A program made the translations under genes and the position numbers. Of a stretch of DNA of 64,000 nt, positions 49,358 to 57,979 are shown one piece after another (within the stretch, counting starts at the first letter, position 1; each line of letters starts with the position of its first letter). The DNA is taken from the NCBI RefSeq assembly GCF_007183175.1, contig NZ_AP019807.1, positions 558,001 to 622,000 on the forward strand, written 5' to 3'. The notes under the pieces are model-generated. The model did no database searches, had not been told where the DNA came from, and saw only the letters and a list, made by a program, of their open reading frames with translations. The DNA is from Microbulbifer sp. GL-2 (GTDB lineage: Bacteria; Pseudomonadota; Gammaproteobacteria; Pseudomonadales; Cellvibrionaceae).

Positions 49358-50536
49358 CTAATTACGTTTGAGAGTAAGGATCGTAATATCGTCTGGCAAG
49401 GCACCAAAGGTATCCACTTTCAGGCTCTGGCACAGGCTTTCCAAATCACCCTCAGTTTCGGCGATCATCTGTAAAAGCCGCTCTTCCTTCTCCAGCAGAT
49501 CTCCCTGTAACAGCTCCAGAACACCATCGGAGCAAGCCACCAGGTGCCAACTGAGCGGAAGCTCAGCGCACATCACCTGCCAGTCACCCTGTTCAAAAAT
49601 ACCCAGGGGGCGCCCTTTGCCCGGCAGCCAGTCCGCCCCGCCATCACTAGCGAGAGCTGGCATGGGAATCTGCCCAGCAACGGCATAGTGCAGCTGCCTA
49701 GCGGCCGTATCTACCACACCGACAAACATACTTGCGTGCTTGCCCATATGTGTGGATAAAAGCTCCCGGTTAATCAGGTTGAGAATTTCCAGCAGGTCAC
49801 TGCCCAGGGATTCCAACTGCGTGAACAGTGGGCGCTCGCGCAGGTGGTGCATAATGCTGTGTTTGACCAGCGCAGTGACCAACGCCGACGATACACCGTG
49901 CCCGGACACATCCACCAGATAGAACGCTACGAAACGCTCACCAAACAGGCCGTAATCGACAAAATCACCACTGAGGTATAGAGACGGGATCAGTCGATAG
50001 GCGGCCCCAATTCCGCCAGGATAGCTATAAGGGGTACGCGGCAACAGGTGCTGCTGCAACTGGCGACCAGCCTCCTGATCGCGCCGCAGTAACTCCACAT
50101 GATCACGCAACTCAGTATTGCGCAGCTCCAGGGCTTCCCGGTATTCACGATTCTGTTGGGCAAGGCTTTCCTCCCCGCTGATACGACAGATAATACGATC
50201 AATCTGTGCAGCTTCTGTGAGAGGTTTCAGGAGGTAGTCGCACGCTCCCAGGCGGATTGCGTGTAGGGCATCATCCAGCGCCCCACTGGAGGAAATTATA
50301 ATTACAGCCGTATCGGGAGATCGGCGCTTGATTTTACGCAGCACTTCCAGCCCGCTCATATCCGGTAACTGGAAATCTACGGCCACCAATTGATAAAGGC
50401 CCGGGGAAAACTGCTGGATACCCTGCTGTCCGCTGCTGAGTTCCGCCACAGAGAAGCCCTGACGCGAAAGCGCTCCACGCAGGAAACTGCGGGAGCGCTC
50501 GTCATCTGTCAGTAGCAGGCTACTGGGGCCAGCCAC
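49358..50536 (-). CDS. Response regulator fused to PP2C-type phosphatase (HsbR/RsbU-like)
   Basis: 392 residues from GTG 50536. Residues ~1-125 are a receiver domain: acidic LTDDERSRS, phospho-acceptor Asp in LVAVDFQLPDMSG, and the Lys in YLLKPLTE. A coiled coil (130-165) connects to a PP2C/SpoIIE phosphatase with metal residues in FYLVDVSGHGVSSALVT, SDGVLEL and LPDDITILTLK. Signal-driven phosphorylation of the receiver should activate dephosphorylation of the STAS partner and thus partner switching. The gene lies directly downstream of mlaA. Confidence 0.92.
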   Translation of the reverse strand: MAGPSSLLLTDDERSRSFLRGALSRQGFSVAELSSGQQGIQQFSPGLYQLVAVDFQLPDMSGLEVLRKIKRRSPDTAVIIISSSGALDDALHAIRLGACDYLLKPLTEAAQIDRIICRISGEESLAQQNREYREALELRNTELRDHVELLRRDQEAGRQLQQHLLPRTPYSYPGGIGAAYRLIPSLYLSGDFVDYGLFGERFVAFYLVDVSGHGVSSALVTALVKHSIMHHLRERPLFTQLESLGSDLLEILNLINRELLSTHMGKHASMFVGVVDTAARQLHYAVAGQIPMPALASDGGADWLPGKGRPLGIFEQGDWQVMCAELPLSWHLVACSDGVLELLQGDLLEKEERLLQMIAETEGDLESLCQSLKVDTFGALPDDITILTLKRN

Positions 50537-50574
50537 GGGCGGCCTTTTGTGGGATTAGAGAAATGAACCAGTGA

Positions 50575-51480
50575 TCAGTAGTCACTGGACTCCTCAACTT
50601 CACCTTGGTCAATCGCTTCTGCAGCTTCAGTTGCATTGTCCACATCCACTTCGCCATCGACGATCAGGAAATCGCGACGCTGTAGATAGGCATCGCGCAG
50701 CAGTACGTAACGATCCCCTTGCAGCAGTGATTCGGCTCTCAGCAGGCTGGCGCGGCTTTGGATAATATCAGTTGCCTTCAGCGTATAGCGAGTGGGGTCA
50801 TGTTCCACATACGTCAAAGGATTAGTGTAGTAATCCACTACCCGCGCTGGAGTATCCCGTACGGTGGAAGGGCCCAACAGCGGCAGTACCAAGTAGGGTC
50901 CAGAGGGAACACCCCAGACCGCCAGAGTCTGGCCGAAGTCTTCTCCATCGCCCTTTTCCAGGCCCATATGTTTGGCTACATCAAAAAGGCCGGCAATACC
51001 AACAGTGGTATTAATCAATAAGCGACCGACGTCATTGCCCGCCTGCCCCCACTTGCCCTGCAACACGCCATTAAAGGTATTGGTCACCTCACCCAGGTTA
51101 CTGAAGAAGTTACTGACACCATGCTGCATAAAAATTGGGGTAATCTGCCGATAACTAACCGCAGCAGGCTTCAGTACATAACGATCAGCACCGTCATTGA
51201 AACTGAATACAGCACGGTTAAAACCTTCCCAGGGGTCGCGCAAAGTGAAATCTTCACCTTCCGCACCGCCAAATTCATCTGCTGGGTCGAAGCCATACTC
51301 ATCAAGCAGCGATCCATTTTCATCGCTGCTGCTAGTAGTATCCTGATCATTGGTACCAGTTTGAACAGCGGTATCTGCTGCCGCCCCTCCAAACGGATCT
51401 TCTTGCGCCGATACGCCTACTGGAGAAACCACAATCAGTGCGGCAATCAACCAGGGCGATATAACTGTGCGTCCTAGCAA
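50575..51480 (-). CDS. mlaA: MlaA/VacJ family phospholipid transport protein
   Basis: 301 residues from TTG 51480, with AGGAG 7 bases upstream. After a signal peptide (VISPWLIAALIVVSPVGVSA) comes an acidic linker (residues ~35-72), then the MlaA core: DPWEGFNRAVFSFNDGADRYVLKPAAVSYR, GNDVGRLLINTTVGIAGLFDVAKHMG, GPYLVLPLLGPSTVRD and VDYYTNPL. MlaA removes misplaced phospholipids from the outer leaflet of the outer membrane. There is no Cys at the cleavage site, so it is not a lipoprotein here. The acidic tail (EAAEAIDQGEVEESS) is long. Confidence 0.93.
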   Translation of the reverse strand: MLGRTVISPWLIAALIVVSPVGVSAQEDPFGGAAADTAVQTGTNDQDTTSSSDENGSLLDEYGFDPADEFGGAEGEDFTLRDPWEGFNRAVFSFNDGADRYVLKPAAVSYRQITPIFMQHGVSNFFSNLGEVTNTFNGVLQGKWGQAGNDVGRLLINTTVGIAGLFDVAKHMGLEKGDGEDFGQTLAVWGVPSGPYLVLPLLGPSTVRDTPARVVDYYTNPLTYVEHDPTRYTLKATDIIQSRASLLRAESLLQGDRYVLLRDAYLQRRDFLIVDGEVDVDNATEAAEAIDQGEVEESSDY

Positions 51481-51625
51481 AACCCTGCTCCTCTACTATC
51501 AAATACAAAGACCAAGGATTCTAACGCCCCCGCATATCGTAAGCTACCCTCGGCAGCATAGCAGCTGGGATTCGTCAAAGATGGAGCAGTTTCAGGCAAG
51601 CTCAGTAGAGTTTCGAAACGAGATT

Positions 51626-51653
51626 GACGCCAAAAGCTAAACCTTTTGGCGTC
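51626..51653 (-). terminator. Hairpin at the end of the HvfABC operon
   Basis: A perfect 11-pair stem GACGCCAAAAG-CTAAAC-CTTTTGGCGTC (6-nt loop) overlaps the stop codon of the DUF2063 gene. No strong T-run, so it may act mainly as an mRNA 3' end stabiliser. Confidence 0.65.
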
Positions 51654-52438
51654 TATTCTGCAGTTGGTACGGCTTTAAACCCGGCGATAACACCATTGCC
51701 CAATAACTTCTGCAACAGCTCTACTCCAAAAGCGCGCAGGGAGTTTTTATCCACCTGAGGTAATTCAGCAGCAATTTGTGTCAACAGCTGCTCTCCCGTA
51801 GCTGCTTCTTCAGAAGCCAGCTGTAACAGGCGCGCAGTCACCGCATTAATTTCCATAAAATTCACCTCATCACTGCGATTGCGATACACCAGTAAGAAAG
51901 TGGGGTTCTCCCCGGGCTCCTTCGGCTGGAAAATTGGACCAATGCGGTGTACGGGGTAGCGATAGCTGAGACTCCAAACCAGAGGCGATACCACTGGCAC
52001 AGAGTTCAGCACATCTCCCTCTCGGCTGAGATTTGCGGGAATTTCGGCAGTACTTACATCCAGTGCCAGTTCTACCCACTCGTAGTGAGCCAGCTCCAGT
52101 AAAAAAGAAGGATCTCCCTCCCTTTGTCCGCGCTCATTTTGCAAATAAGTCAGAAATTCCTCACTAATTTGCAGGAAGTAGGGGCTGGTAGAAGTATGGT
52201 GATGGACAAAGTCCCTTACCATTTCGTGCCAGGGCTCATCGCTATACAGGCTGCGCAACACTGGAAAGCCGCTGGCGATAAAAGACTCGATATTGTTGTA
52301 AATCAGGTCCCGGTAAATTGCCAGACGCCGCTCTTCAATTTTCGGAGGTGGTAAAAATTGATCTGGGGCACGCAAATGAGCAGCGAGATCCCTCTGCAGC
52401 CCCTGAAATTTATCGGTCTTATCGGCGACTGAGGACAT
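51653..52438 (-). CDS. DUF2063-type partner protein, HvfC-like
   Basis: 261 residues. The N-terminal ~95 residues match DUF2063: QRDLAAHLRAPDQFLPPP, ERRLAIYRDLIYNNIESFIASGFPVLRSLY, and WHEMVRDFVHHHTSTSPYFLQISEEFLTYL. The second half has ALVWSLSYRYPVHRIGPIF-type motifs and ends with helices (LRAFGVELLQKLL), as in HvfC proteins. In known systems it forms a complex with the DUF692 iron enzyme and binds the precursor peptide. Its start overlaps the end of the DUF692 gene by 20 bp. Confidence 0.88.
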   Translation of the reverse strand: MSSVADKTDKFQGLQRDLAAHLRAPDQFLPPPKIEERRLAIYRDLIYNNIESFIASGFPVLRSLYSDEPWHEMVRDFVHHHTSTSPYFLQISEEFLTYLQNERGQREGDPSFLLELAHYEWVELALDVSTAEIPANLSREGDVLNSVPVVSPLVWSLSYRYPVHRIGPIFQPKEPGENPTFLLVYRNRSDEVNFMEINAVTARLLQLASEEAATGEQLLTQIAAELPQVDKNSLRAFGVELLQKLLGNGVIAGFKAVPTAE

Positions 52439-53264
52439 AATTTTCTTCTACTTGATGACTGGCCTGAATGGTCTTGATATGTCCCACTTCTTCGAGCAAT
52501 TGCGGCAGGGGGGGGATATTAAAATCCCGCTCAAGTAAAGTTGGCATTACGCCGTGAATTTCATAGGCCTTACTCAGTAACTCCCATACGGGATCAATTA
52601 CCGGCGCGCCGTGGGTATCTACCTTCAGGTCATCAGCTTCATCATAATGCCCCGCCACATGCACATAGCGCATTCTCTCCGAAGGAAGTCCGCGCAGGAA
52701 CTCCAGGGGGTCATAGCGGTGATTAATGGCGTTAACGTAAATATTGTTCACGTCTAACAGAAGATCACAGTCGGCCTCTTCCAGTACTGCGCTCAGGAAA
52801 GCCTGTTCACTCATTTCCTGGCCGGGCGCAGCGTAGTAGGAAACATTTTCCATGGCGATGCGTTGTTCCAACGCATCCTGCACAATTCGAATCCGCTCGG
52901 CGACATACATCACCGCTTCTTCAGTAAACGGAATCGGCAGTAAATCGTAGAGATGTCCGTGGTCGGAGCAATAGCTCAAGTGCTCGCTGTAATAGCGGAT
53001 ATTGTGCTCACGAATAAAATGCTTGATGGAGCCAATCAGGTCCATATCCAGCGGCTCTGGAGCCCCGATCGAGAGGGACAGGCCGTGAAGAATAAATGGG
53101 TAGCGTTCGGTAAACTCGCGAAACCAGCGTCCGTAACGCCCTCCGACACCAATCCAGTTCTCCGGCGCTACCTCAAAGAAATCCACCACTGCGGATGGCA
53201 TCTCTTCTCCCATCATAGAGCGACGCAGTCCGAGACCGGCCCCCTCCACTGGATAATTTCGCAC
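52419..53264 (-). CDS. DUF692 multinuclear non-haem iron enzyme, HvfB-like
   Basis: 281 residues from GTG 53264 (RNYPVEGAGLGLRRSM), with GAGG 9 bases upstream; an upstream GTG at 53306 is disfavoured because it lies in a hairpin arm. A TIM-barrel MNIO protein: metal ligands are in ILHGLSLSIG, YYSEHLSYC, RIAMENVSYY, LLLDVNNIYVNAINH, YVHVAGHYDE, DTHGAPV and TLLERDFNIP. MNIOs oxidise Cys-containing precursor peptides, forming oxazolone/thioamide or related groups. The EGKCG-rich precursor gene is just upstream. Confidence 0.9.
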   Translation of the reverse strand: MRNYPVEGAGLGLRRSMMGEEMPSAVVDFFEVAPENWIGVGGRYGRWFREFTERYPFILHGLSLSIGAPEPLDMDLIGSIKHFIREHNIRYYSEHLSYCSDHGHLYDLLPIPFTEEAVMYVAERIRIVQDALEQRIAMENVSYYAAPGQEMSEQAFLSAVLEEADCDLLLDVNNIYVNAINHRYDPLEFLRGLPSERMRYVHVAGHYDEADDLKVDTHGAPVIDPVWELLSKAYEIHGVMPTLLERDFNIPPLPQLLEEVGHIKTIQASHQVEENYVLSRR

Positions 53265-53305
53265 TACTCTGTGCCTCGTACGATTTTTTACTGAAGTAAA
53301 TAACA

Positions 53306-53336
53306 CGGGGCGGCGCCTTAACGCGATACCGCCCCG
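53306..53336 (-). terminator. Attenuator hairpin between precursor and enzyme genes
   Basis: CGGGGCGG (53329-53336 complement) pairs with CCGCCCCG (53306-53313 complement) in eight GC-rich pairs, and the sequence then turns AT-rich. It would make the precursor mRNA more abundant than the enzyme mRNA, as is common in RiPP operons. Confidence 0.65.
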
Positions 53337-53354
53337 ATCGTGTATGGCTTTAAA

Positions 53355-53678
53355 TTATCCGCCACACTTACCTTCGCCGCACTTGCCTTCCTTTTTCTTA
53401 CCTTCGCCGCACTTGCCTTCGCCGCATTTACCTTCTTTCTTCTTGCCTTCGCCGCATTTACCTTCGCCGCATTTACCTTCCTTCTTCTTGTCGTGGCCGC
53501 ACTTGCCCTCTTTCTTCTTATCGTCGTGATCAGCCAGCGCCAAGTTGTAACCGGAAGTCAGTTCAGCGGCAGCAAACGGATTGGCTTCAGCAGTGGTTGC
53601 AGACACATTCATCGCAGCAGAGGCAATAAATGCCGCACCAACTGCAGCTGCTACCGGGGAAAGATGCTTCTTGTTCAT
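53355..53678 (-). CDS. HvfA-like (bufferin-type) RiPP precursor with EGKCG repeats
   Basis: 107 residues from ATG 53678 with AGGAG 7 bases upstream. It has a signal peptide-like leader (HLSPVAAAVGAAFIASAAMNVSATTA) and a core of seven EGKCG motifs (starting at 57, 67, 72, 82, 87, 97, 102), so seven Cys, in part as 15-residue repeats (KKKEGKCGEGKCGEG). EGKCG-repeat precursors are matured by DUF692/DUF2063 enzymes and bind copper or other metals in the periplasm (family knowledge from HvfA/bufferins). The enzyme genes follow on the same strand. Repeated codons make the DNA itself a 45-bp tandem repeat. Confidence 0.9.
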   Translation of the reverse strand: MNKKHLSPVAAAVGAAFIASAAMNVSATTAEANPFAAAELTSGYNLALADHDDKKKEGKCGHDKKKEGKCGEGKCGEGKKKEGKCGEGKCGEGKKKEGKCGEGKCGG

Positions 53679-53915
53679 AAGGGATCTCCTAATTAATACC
53701 CTGAGTAATAAAAAGTACCAAAGACTTTCTTTTCTCCCGCGCCAGTATAATGCTGCGGGATGGAAAACCGTCATCTGTTAAGACCAGTCAGCCTACGGTG
53801 AAATTCTCACACCGTTTCAAGCCTGTAGCCCACTCTCATAACATTTGTCGAGGCGGTCGCCAGAATATTACATAAAGAAACCAGTTTTTTTGTGATCCCA
53901 TACCAATAGTGAGAA

Positions 53916-56900
53916 TCAGCCAACAAGCCCCTTTTCCTCAATCTCCGCCCACGCCTTGTGCAGGCGCTTAGTGGATACGGGCATGAGTGTTTTCAGGGTC
54001 TGGGCAAACAGGGATACCCGGAACTCTTCCAGCATCCAACGGAACTCCCTTAGCGGAGCCTCTGCCGCCAGCTCTCTATTCGTATATTTGTCGACTTGGG
54101 CGCTATAGGGTTCTGCAGCCTTGTGGTACTCGGCCTGCAATTTTCGATCACGATTTGGGTCGAGCGCTGCTTTTTCCAGACGCAGGGCGATCGCCTTGAG
54201 GTATCGTCCATATTGACGCAACCACGCCAGGGGAGTATCGAACAGGAAGCCCCGATAGAAAAGACCCGCCAGTTGCTGCTGGATATCACCCACTGCCATG
54301 GCAACCGCCAGGTTTTTCTGCTGCTTGATCTGCTTTCGCAGAGGCACCAGCACAGCGAGCGCTTTGACCAACAGGTCAGCAATCTCCTGGGCCACCCCCA
54401 CCAGATCGCCGTCATTTTCCAGGGCGGATAGGAAATTCGTCTCAGTGCGCGGCCAATCCTCCTTCGGCCAAAAGACTTCACGCACTGCGGCCATCAGAAT
54501 GTCATCCACCACCTCATCGCGCCTGCCCAGGTCAGCCGCCGACAGCCCCAGCTCTTTACCACGCAACAACTCCTTGCGCAGATATTTCACCTTTTCAGGC
54601 AAATGCAACAAGGCCAGACGACAGATACCCGCCCGGCTTAAACGGCGCGCTTCAGCAGGGTTATCCAACAGTTTCAGCGAGACACTGTCCCTGGCCTCCA
54701 GCAATGCCGGGTAGGCCCGCACTTTGAGACCGCCCTGGTCGAGAATATGAGTTTGCGGCAGCTCGCCAAAGTCCCAGCCGGTAATACCTTCACGCTCAAA
54801 GCTATTACCTGCATCCGCCAGCCCCTGCTGCACCCGATCGCGGTAGCGCGCTTGCAATACTGGAAGATCACGATCCTGATCGAGCAGCTTGCCCCTTTCA
54901 TCCAGTACCTGGATATTGAAGCGATAGTAATCCTCCAGGGATTGCTCGGCAGATTCCCAGACACTATCCGGTAACTGCTGGGCGGTCTGGCGCTGTAACT
55001 CCAGCGCCAACGACTGCCAAAGGGGGATATTGTCTGCGCGCAGTCTTGGCAGCGCCTTGTCTACCGCGGCAGGCACCGGCACGAAATGTTTGCGCCATTG
55101 CTTGGGTAGGGCTTTTACCAGGGCAATACACTTATCTCGCAATATGCCGGGGACCAGCCAGGACAGTCGCGCCGCCGGGACCTGATGCAAGGCTGCTACT
55201 GGCACTTGGATACTGACACCGTCATCCACACTACCGGGTTCAAAGTGATAGCTGAGCGGATAAACAATGCCCCCGGCTTGCAGTTCATCGGGGAATTGCG
55301 CTTCACCCACATGATCTGCAGTCTGCTGCATCAACAGGTCACGAGGAATAAATAATAGCTGTGGCTCACTGGATTCCACTTTTTTTCGCCAGTGCTCGAA
55401 ACCGGCGAGATTGACAATATCCGCTGGAATTCGCTCTTCGAAAAATTGATAGACCACCTCATCATCCACAAGGATATCCCGGCGGCGGGACTTAGCTTCC
55501 AACTCCTCCAGAGATTTGAGCAGGTCTATATAATGCTTGTAGAAACGGCCCTTACCGCGGTAACGCTGCTCCACCAATGCCTGGCGAATAAAAACTTCAC
55601 GCGCGGTTTGCGGGTCCAGCTTGCCGTAGGGGATACGACGCTTTTCCACCAGGACCAAACCATAGAGGGATACCTTCTCAAAGGCCATTACCTGGCCGGA
55701 ACGGGTATCGTAATGGGGCTCAAAATAATTACGCTTAACCAGGTGTTGTGCTGCAGCCAAAATCCAATCCGGCTCTACCTTCGCCACCGTATGGGCGAAT
55801 AAACGGCTGGTTTCCAGCAGCTGAGCTGCGGCTACCCAGCGCGGTGGCTTTTTGAACTGGCCAGAACCAGGGAAAATATGGAAGCGCCGATTGCGGCAAC
55901 CATTAAACTCCTTATTTTCATCGCGCGCACCAATATTGCCGAGCAACCCCATAACAATGGCCCGGTGTACAGCCTCGTACTCCGCCGGCTCTTTATTTTC
56001 CTTTACTTCCAGATCGCGACAGGCCACCCGTAGTTGATGGTGAATATCCCTCCATTCACGCATACGCAACCAGGAAAGGAAGTTTTTCTGACACCACTTA
56101 CGCAGTTGATTCTGGCTGAGTTCCTGGCGCTGGGCCTCGAAAGCGTCCCACAACTGCACAAAGGACAGAAAGTCCGATTGTTCGTGCTGCCACTGGCGGT
56201 GTTTTTCATCTGCTGCCTGGCGTTTTTCCGCTGGGCGTTCGCGTGGATCCTGCACTGCCAAAGCGGCGACAATAATCAATAATTCACGCGCGCTACCGTT
56301 GTCCGCCCCGGCTAGCAGCATACGGCTCAAACGCGGGTCCAGTGGCAGACGTGACAGGGCTCGGCCCAACTTGGTTACCCTACCCTGGCCATCGACTGCC
56401 TGTAATTCTTGCAACAGCTTGTAGCCATCATTAATCAGGCGCGGGTCGGGCGGGTCAACAAATGGGAATTCACGGATATCACCGATGCGCAGCTGCAACA
56501 TCTGCAGGATAACTGCGGCCAGGTTTGTGCGCAGAATTTCCGCATCGGTAAATTCTGGGCGCTGGGCAAAATCACTCTCCTCATACAAGCGAACACAAAC
56601 ACCGGCACTGACCCGACCACAGCGGCCGGCACGCTGGTTGGCACTGGCCTGGGAAACCGGCTCCACCGGCAAGCGCTGGATCTTGCTTCGGTAACTGTAT
56701 CGACTAATACGTGCAGTTCCAGGGTCAATCACATAGCGAATGCCCGGCACCGTGATAGAAGTTTCTGCCACATTGGTGGCAAGAACCACGCGACGGCCTT
56801 TGTGCCCGTGAAACACCTTAGCTTGCTCAGCCAGGCTAAGACGCGCATATAGCGGCAGCACTTCGAGTTGCGTGATCTGCGCATCTCTCAATGCCTTGGC

Positions 56901-57830
56901 ACACTCGCGAATCTCCCGCTCACCGCTCATAAATACCAGTATGTCGCCGCCGCGGCGGCTACTGGACTTCTCTTCGTGCAGCAACTCCTCAACGGCAGTC
57001 ACTACCTGCTCAGTAAGGTCTGCGTCACTGTCAGAGGATGGGCGATAGTGAGTATCCACCGGGTAGGTACGACCGGAAACTTCGATAATGGGCGCATTAT
57101 CAAAATGCCGGGAAAACTTTTCCAAGTCGATGGTAGCGGAAGTGATGATCAACTTCAGATCCGGGCGCTTGGGCAGGACAGTTTTTAAATAGCCCAACAG
57201 GAAGTCGATATTGAGGCTGCGTTCATGAGCCTCATCGATAATCAGTGTGTCATATTTATTTAACAGCGGATCACGCTGGATTTCCGCCAGCAAAATACCG
57301 TCGGTCATCAGCTTCACATGGGTATGCTCAGTGCTGTGATCGGTGAAACGTACCTGGTAACCAACCGATTCACCCAGCGGTTGCTGCAGCTCCTCGGCAA
57401 TACGATTAGCCACGGTGCGCGCAGCGATCCTGCGCGGCTGAGTGTGACCTATTTGACCGTAAATGCCGCGTCCCAGAGACAGACAGATTTTGGGCAACTG
57501 GGTGGTTTTACCTGAGCCGGTCTCTCCGGCGACCACTACAACCTGGTTCTTTTCAATCAGCTCAGCTATTTCTTCACGCCGCGCTACCACTGGCAGTGTT
57601 TCCGGCCATTGCACCTCGGGCAGTTTACGCCTCCGGGCCTCTACCAGAGCCTCGGAGCCCTGCAACTGTTGCTGGAGCTGGGTCAGTATACGGTCCACCG
57701 GCTTCCCCTCTTTTTGGCGCCGGCGCACATTCTTGATGGTTCTGCGCAGAGCATAGCGATCGCGTCCCATACAGACGGAGATACGGGCCTGCAGCTCACC
57801 CAGTGTTTTTTCTGCTTCGGTGTGACTCAT
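53916..57830 (-). CDS. hrpA: ATP-dependent RNA helicase HrpA
   Basis: 1304 residues from ATG 57830 (MSHTEAEKTLGELQ), consistent with the usual ~1300. DEAH-box motifs are visible: Walker A GETGSGKTTQLP near 103, DEAH in LIIDEAHERSLN, SAT in IITSATI, and QRAGRCGR in motif VI. OB-fold and the large DUF3418 C-terminal region follow (LSWLVPGILRDKCIALVKALPK). It rescues collided ribosomes in gammaproteobacteria. Upstream in-frame codons (57831-57962) lack a start signal. Confidence 0.94.
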   Translation of the reverse strand: MSHTEAEKTLGELQARISVCMGRDRYALRRTIKNVRRRQKEGKPVDRILTQLQQQLQGSEALVEARRRKLPEVQWPETLPVVARREEIAELIEKNQVVVVAGETGSGKTTQLPKICLSLGRGIYGQIGHTQPRRIAARTVANRIAEELQQPLGESVGYQVRFTDHSTEHTHVKLMTDGILLAEIQRDPLLNKYDTLIIDEAHERSLNIDFLLGYLKTVLPKRPDLKLIITSATIDLEKFSRHFDNAPIIEVSGRTYPVDTHYRPSSDSDADLTEQVVTAVEELLHEEKSSSRRGGDILVFMSGEREIRECAKALRDAQITQLEVLPLYARLSLAEQAKVFHGHKGRRVVLATNVAETSITVPGIRYVIDPGTARISRYSYRSKIQRLPVEPVSQASANQRAGRCGRVSAGVCVRLYEESDFAQRPEFTDAEILRTNLAAVILQMLQLRIGDIREFPFVDPPDPRLINDGYKLLQELQAVDGQGRVTKLGRALSRLPLDPRLSRMLLAGADNGSARELLIIVAALAVQDPRERPAEKRQAADEKHRQWQHEQSDFLSFVQLWDAFEAQRQELSQNQLRKWCQKNFLSWLRMREWRDIHHQLRVACRDLEVKENKEPAEYEAVHRAIVMGLLGNIGARDENKEFNGCRNRRFHIFPGSGQFKKPPRWVAAAQLLETSRLFAHTVAKVEPDWILAAAQHLVKRNYFEPHYDTRSGQVMAFEKVSLYGLVLVEKRRIPYGKLDPQTAREVFIRQALVEQRYRGKGRFYKHYIDLLKSLEELEAKSRRRDILVDDEVVYQFFEERIPADIVNLAGFEHWRKKVESSEPQLLFIPRDLLMQQTADHVGEAQFPDELQAGGIVYPLSYHFEPGSVDDGVSIQVPVAALHQVPAARLSWLVPGILRDKCIALVKALPKQWRKHFVPVPAAVDKALPRLRADNIPLWQSLALELQRQTAQQLPDSVWESAEQSLEDYYRFNIQVLDERGKLLDQDRDLPVLQARYRDRVQQGLADAGNSFEREGITGWDFGELPQTHILDQGGLKVRAYPALLEARDSVSLKLLDNPAEARRLSRAGICRLALLHLPEKVKYLRKELLRGKELGLSAADLGRRDEVVDDILMAAVREVFWPKEDWPRTETNFLSALENDGDLVGVAQEIADLLVKALAVLVPLRKQIKQQKNLAVAMAVGDIQQQLAGLFYRGFLFDTPLAWLRQYGRYLKAIALRLEKAALDPNRDRKLQAEYHKAAEPYSAQVDKYTNRELAAEAPLREFRWMLEEFRVSLFAQTLKTLMPVSTKRLHKAWAEIEEKGLVG

Positions 57831-57979
57831 GATTCGTACAGAAGTGGCAAACGCGGGATTATACCCCCAGTTCGCAACCGTGCTGAAAATCACTTGGTGG
57901 CGCTCAACTATACTGGAGCGGATATAGGTCATTTTAGAAGCACTATCAAGCCTCCGGGTCACACCTTGCGAGCAGTACT

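Noticed and set aside
53340..53696. Plus-strand repetitive frame rich in Leu, Pro, Ser, Phe
   Set aside because: It is only the complement of the EGKCG repeats. The minus-strand frame has a good ribosome-binding site, a signal peptide and meaningful neighbours.
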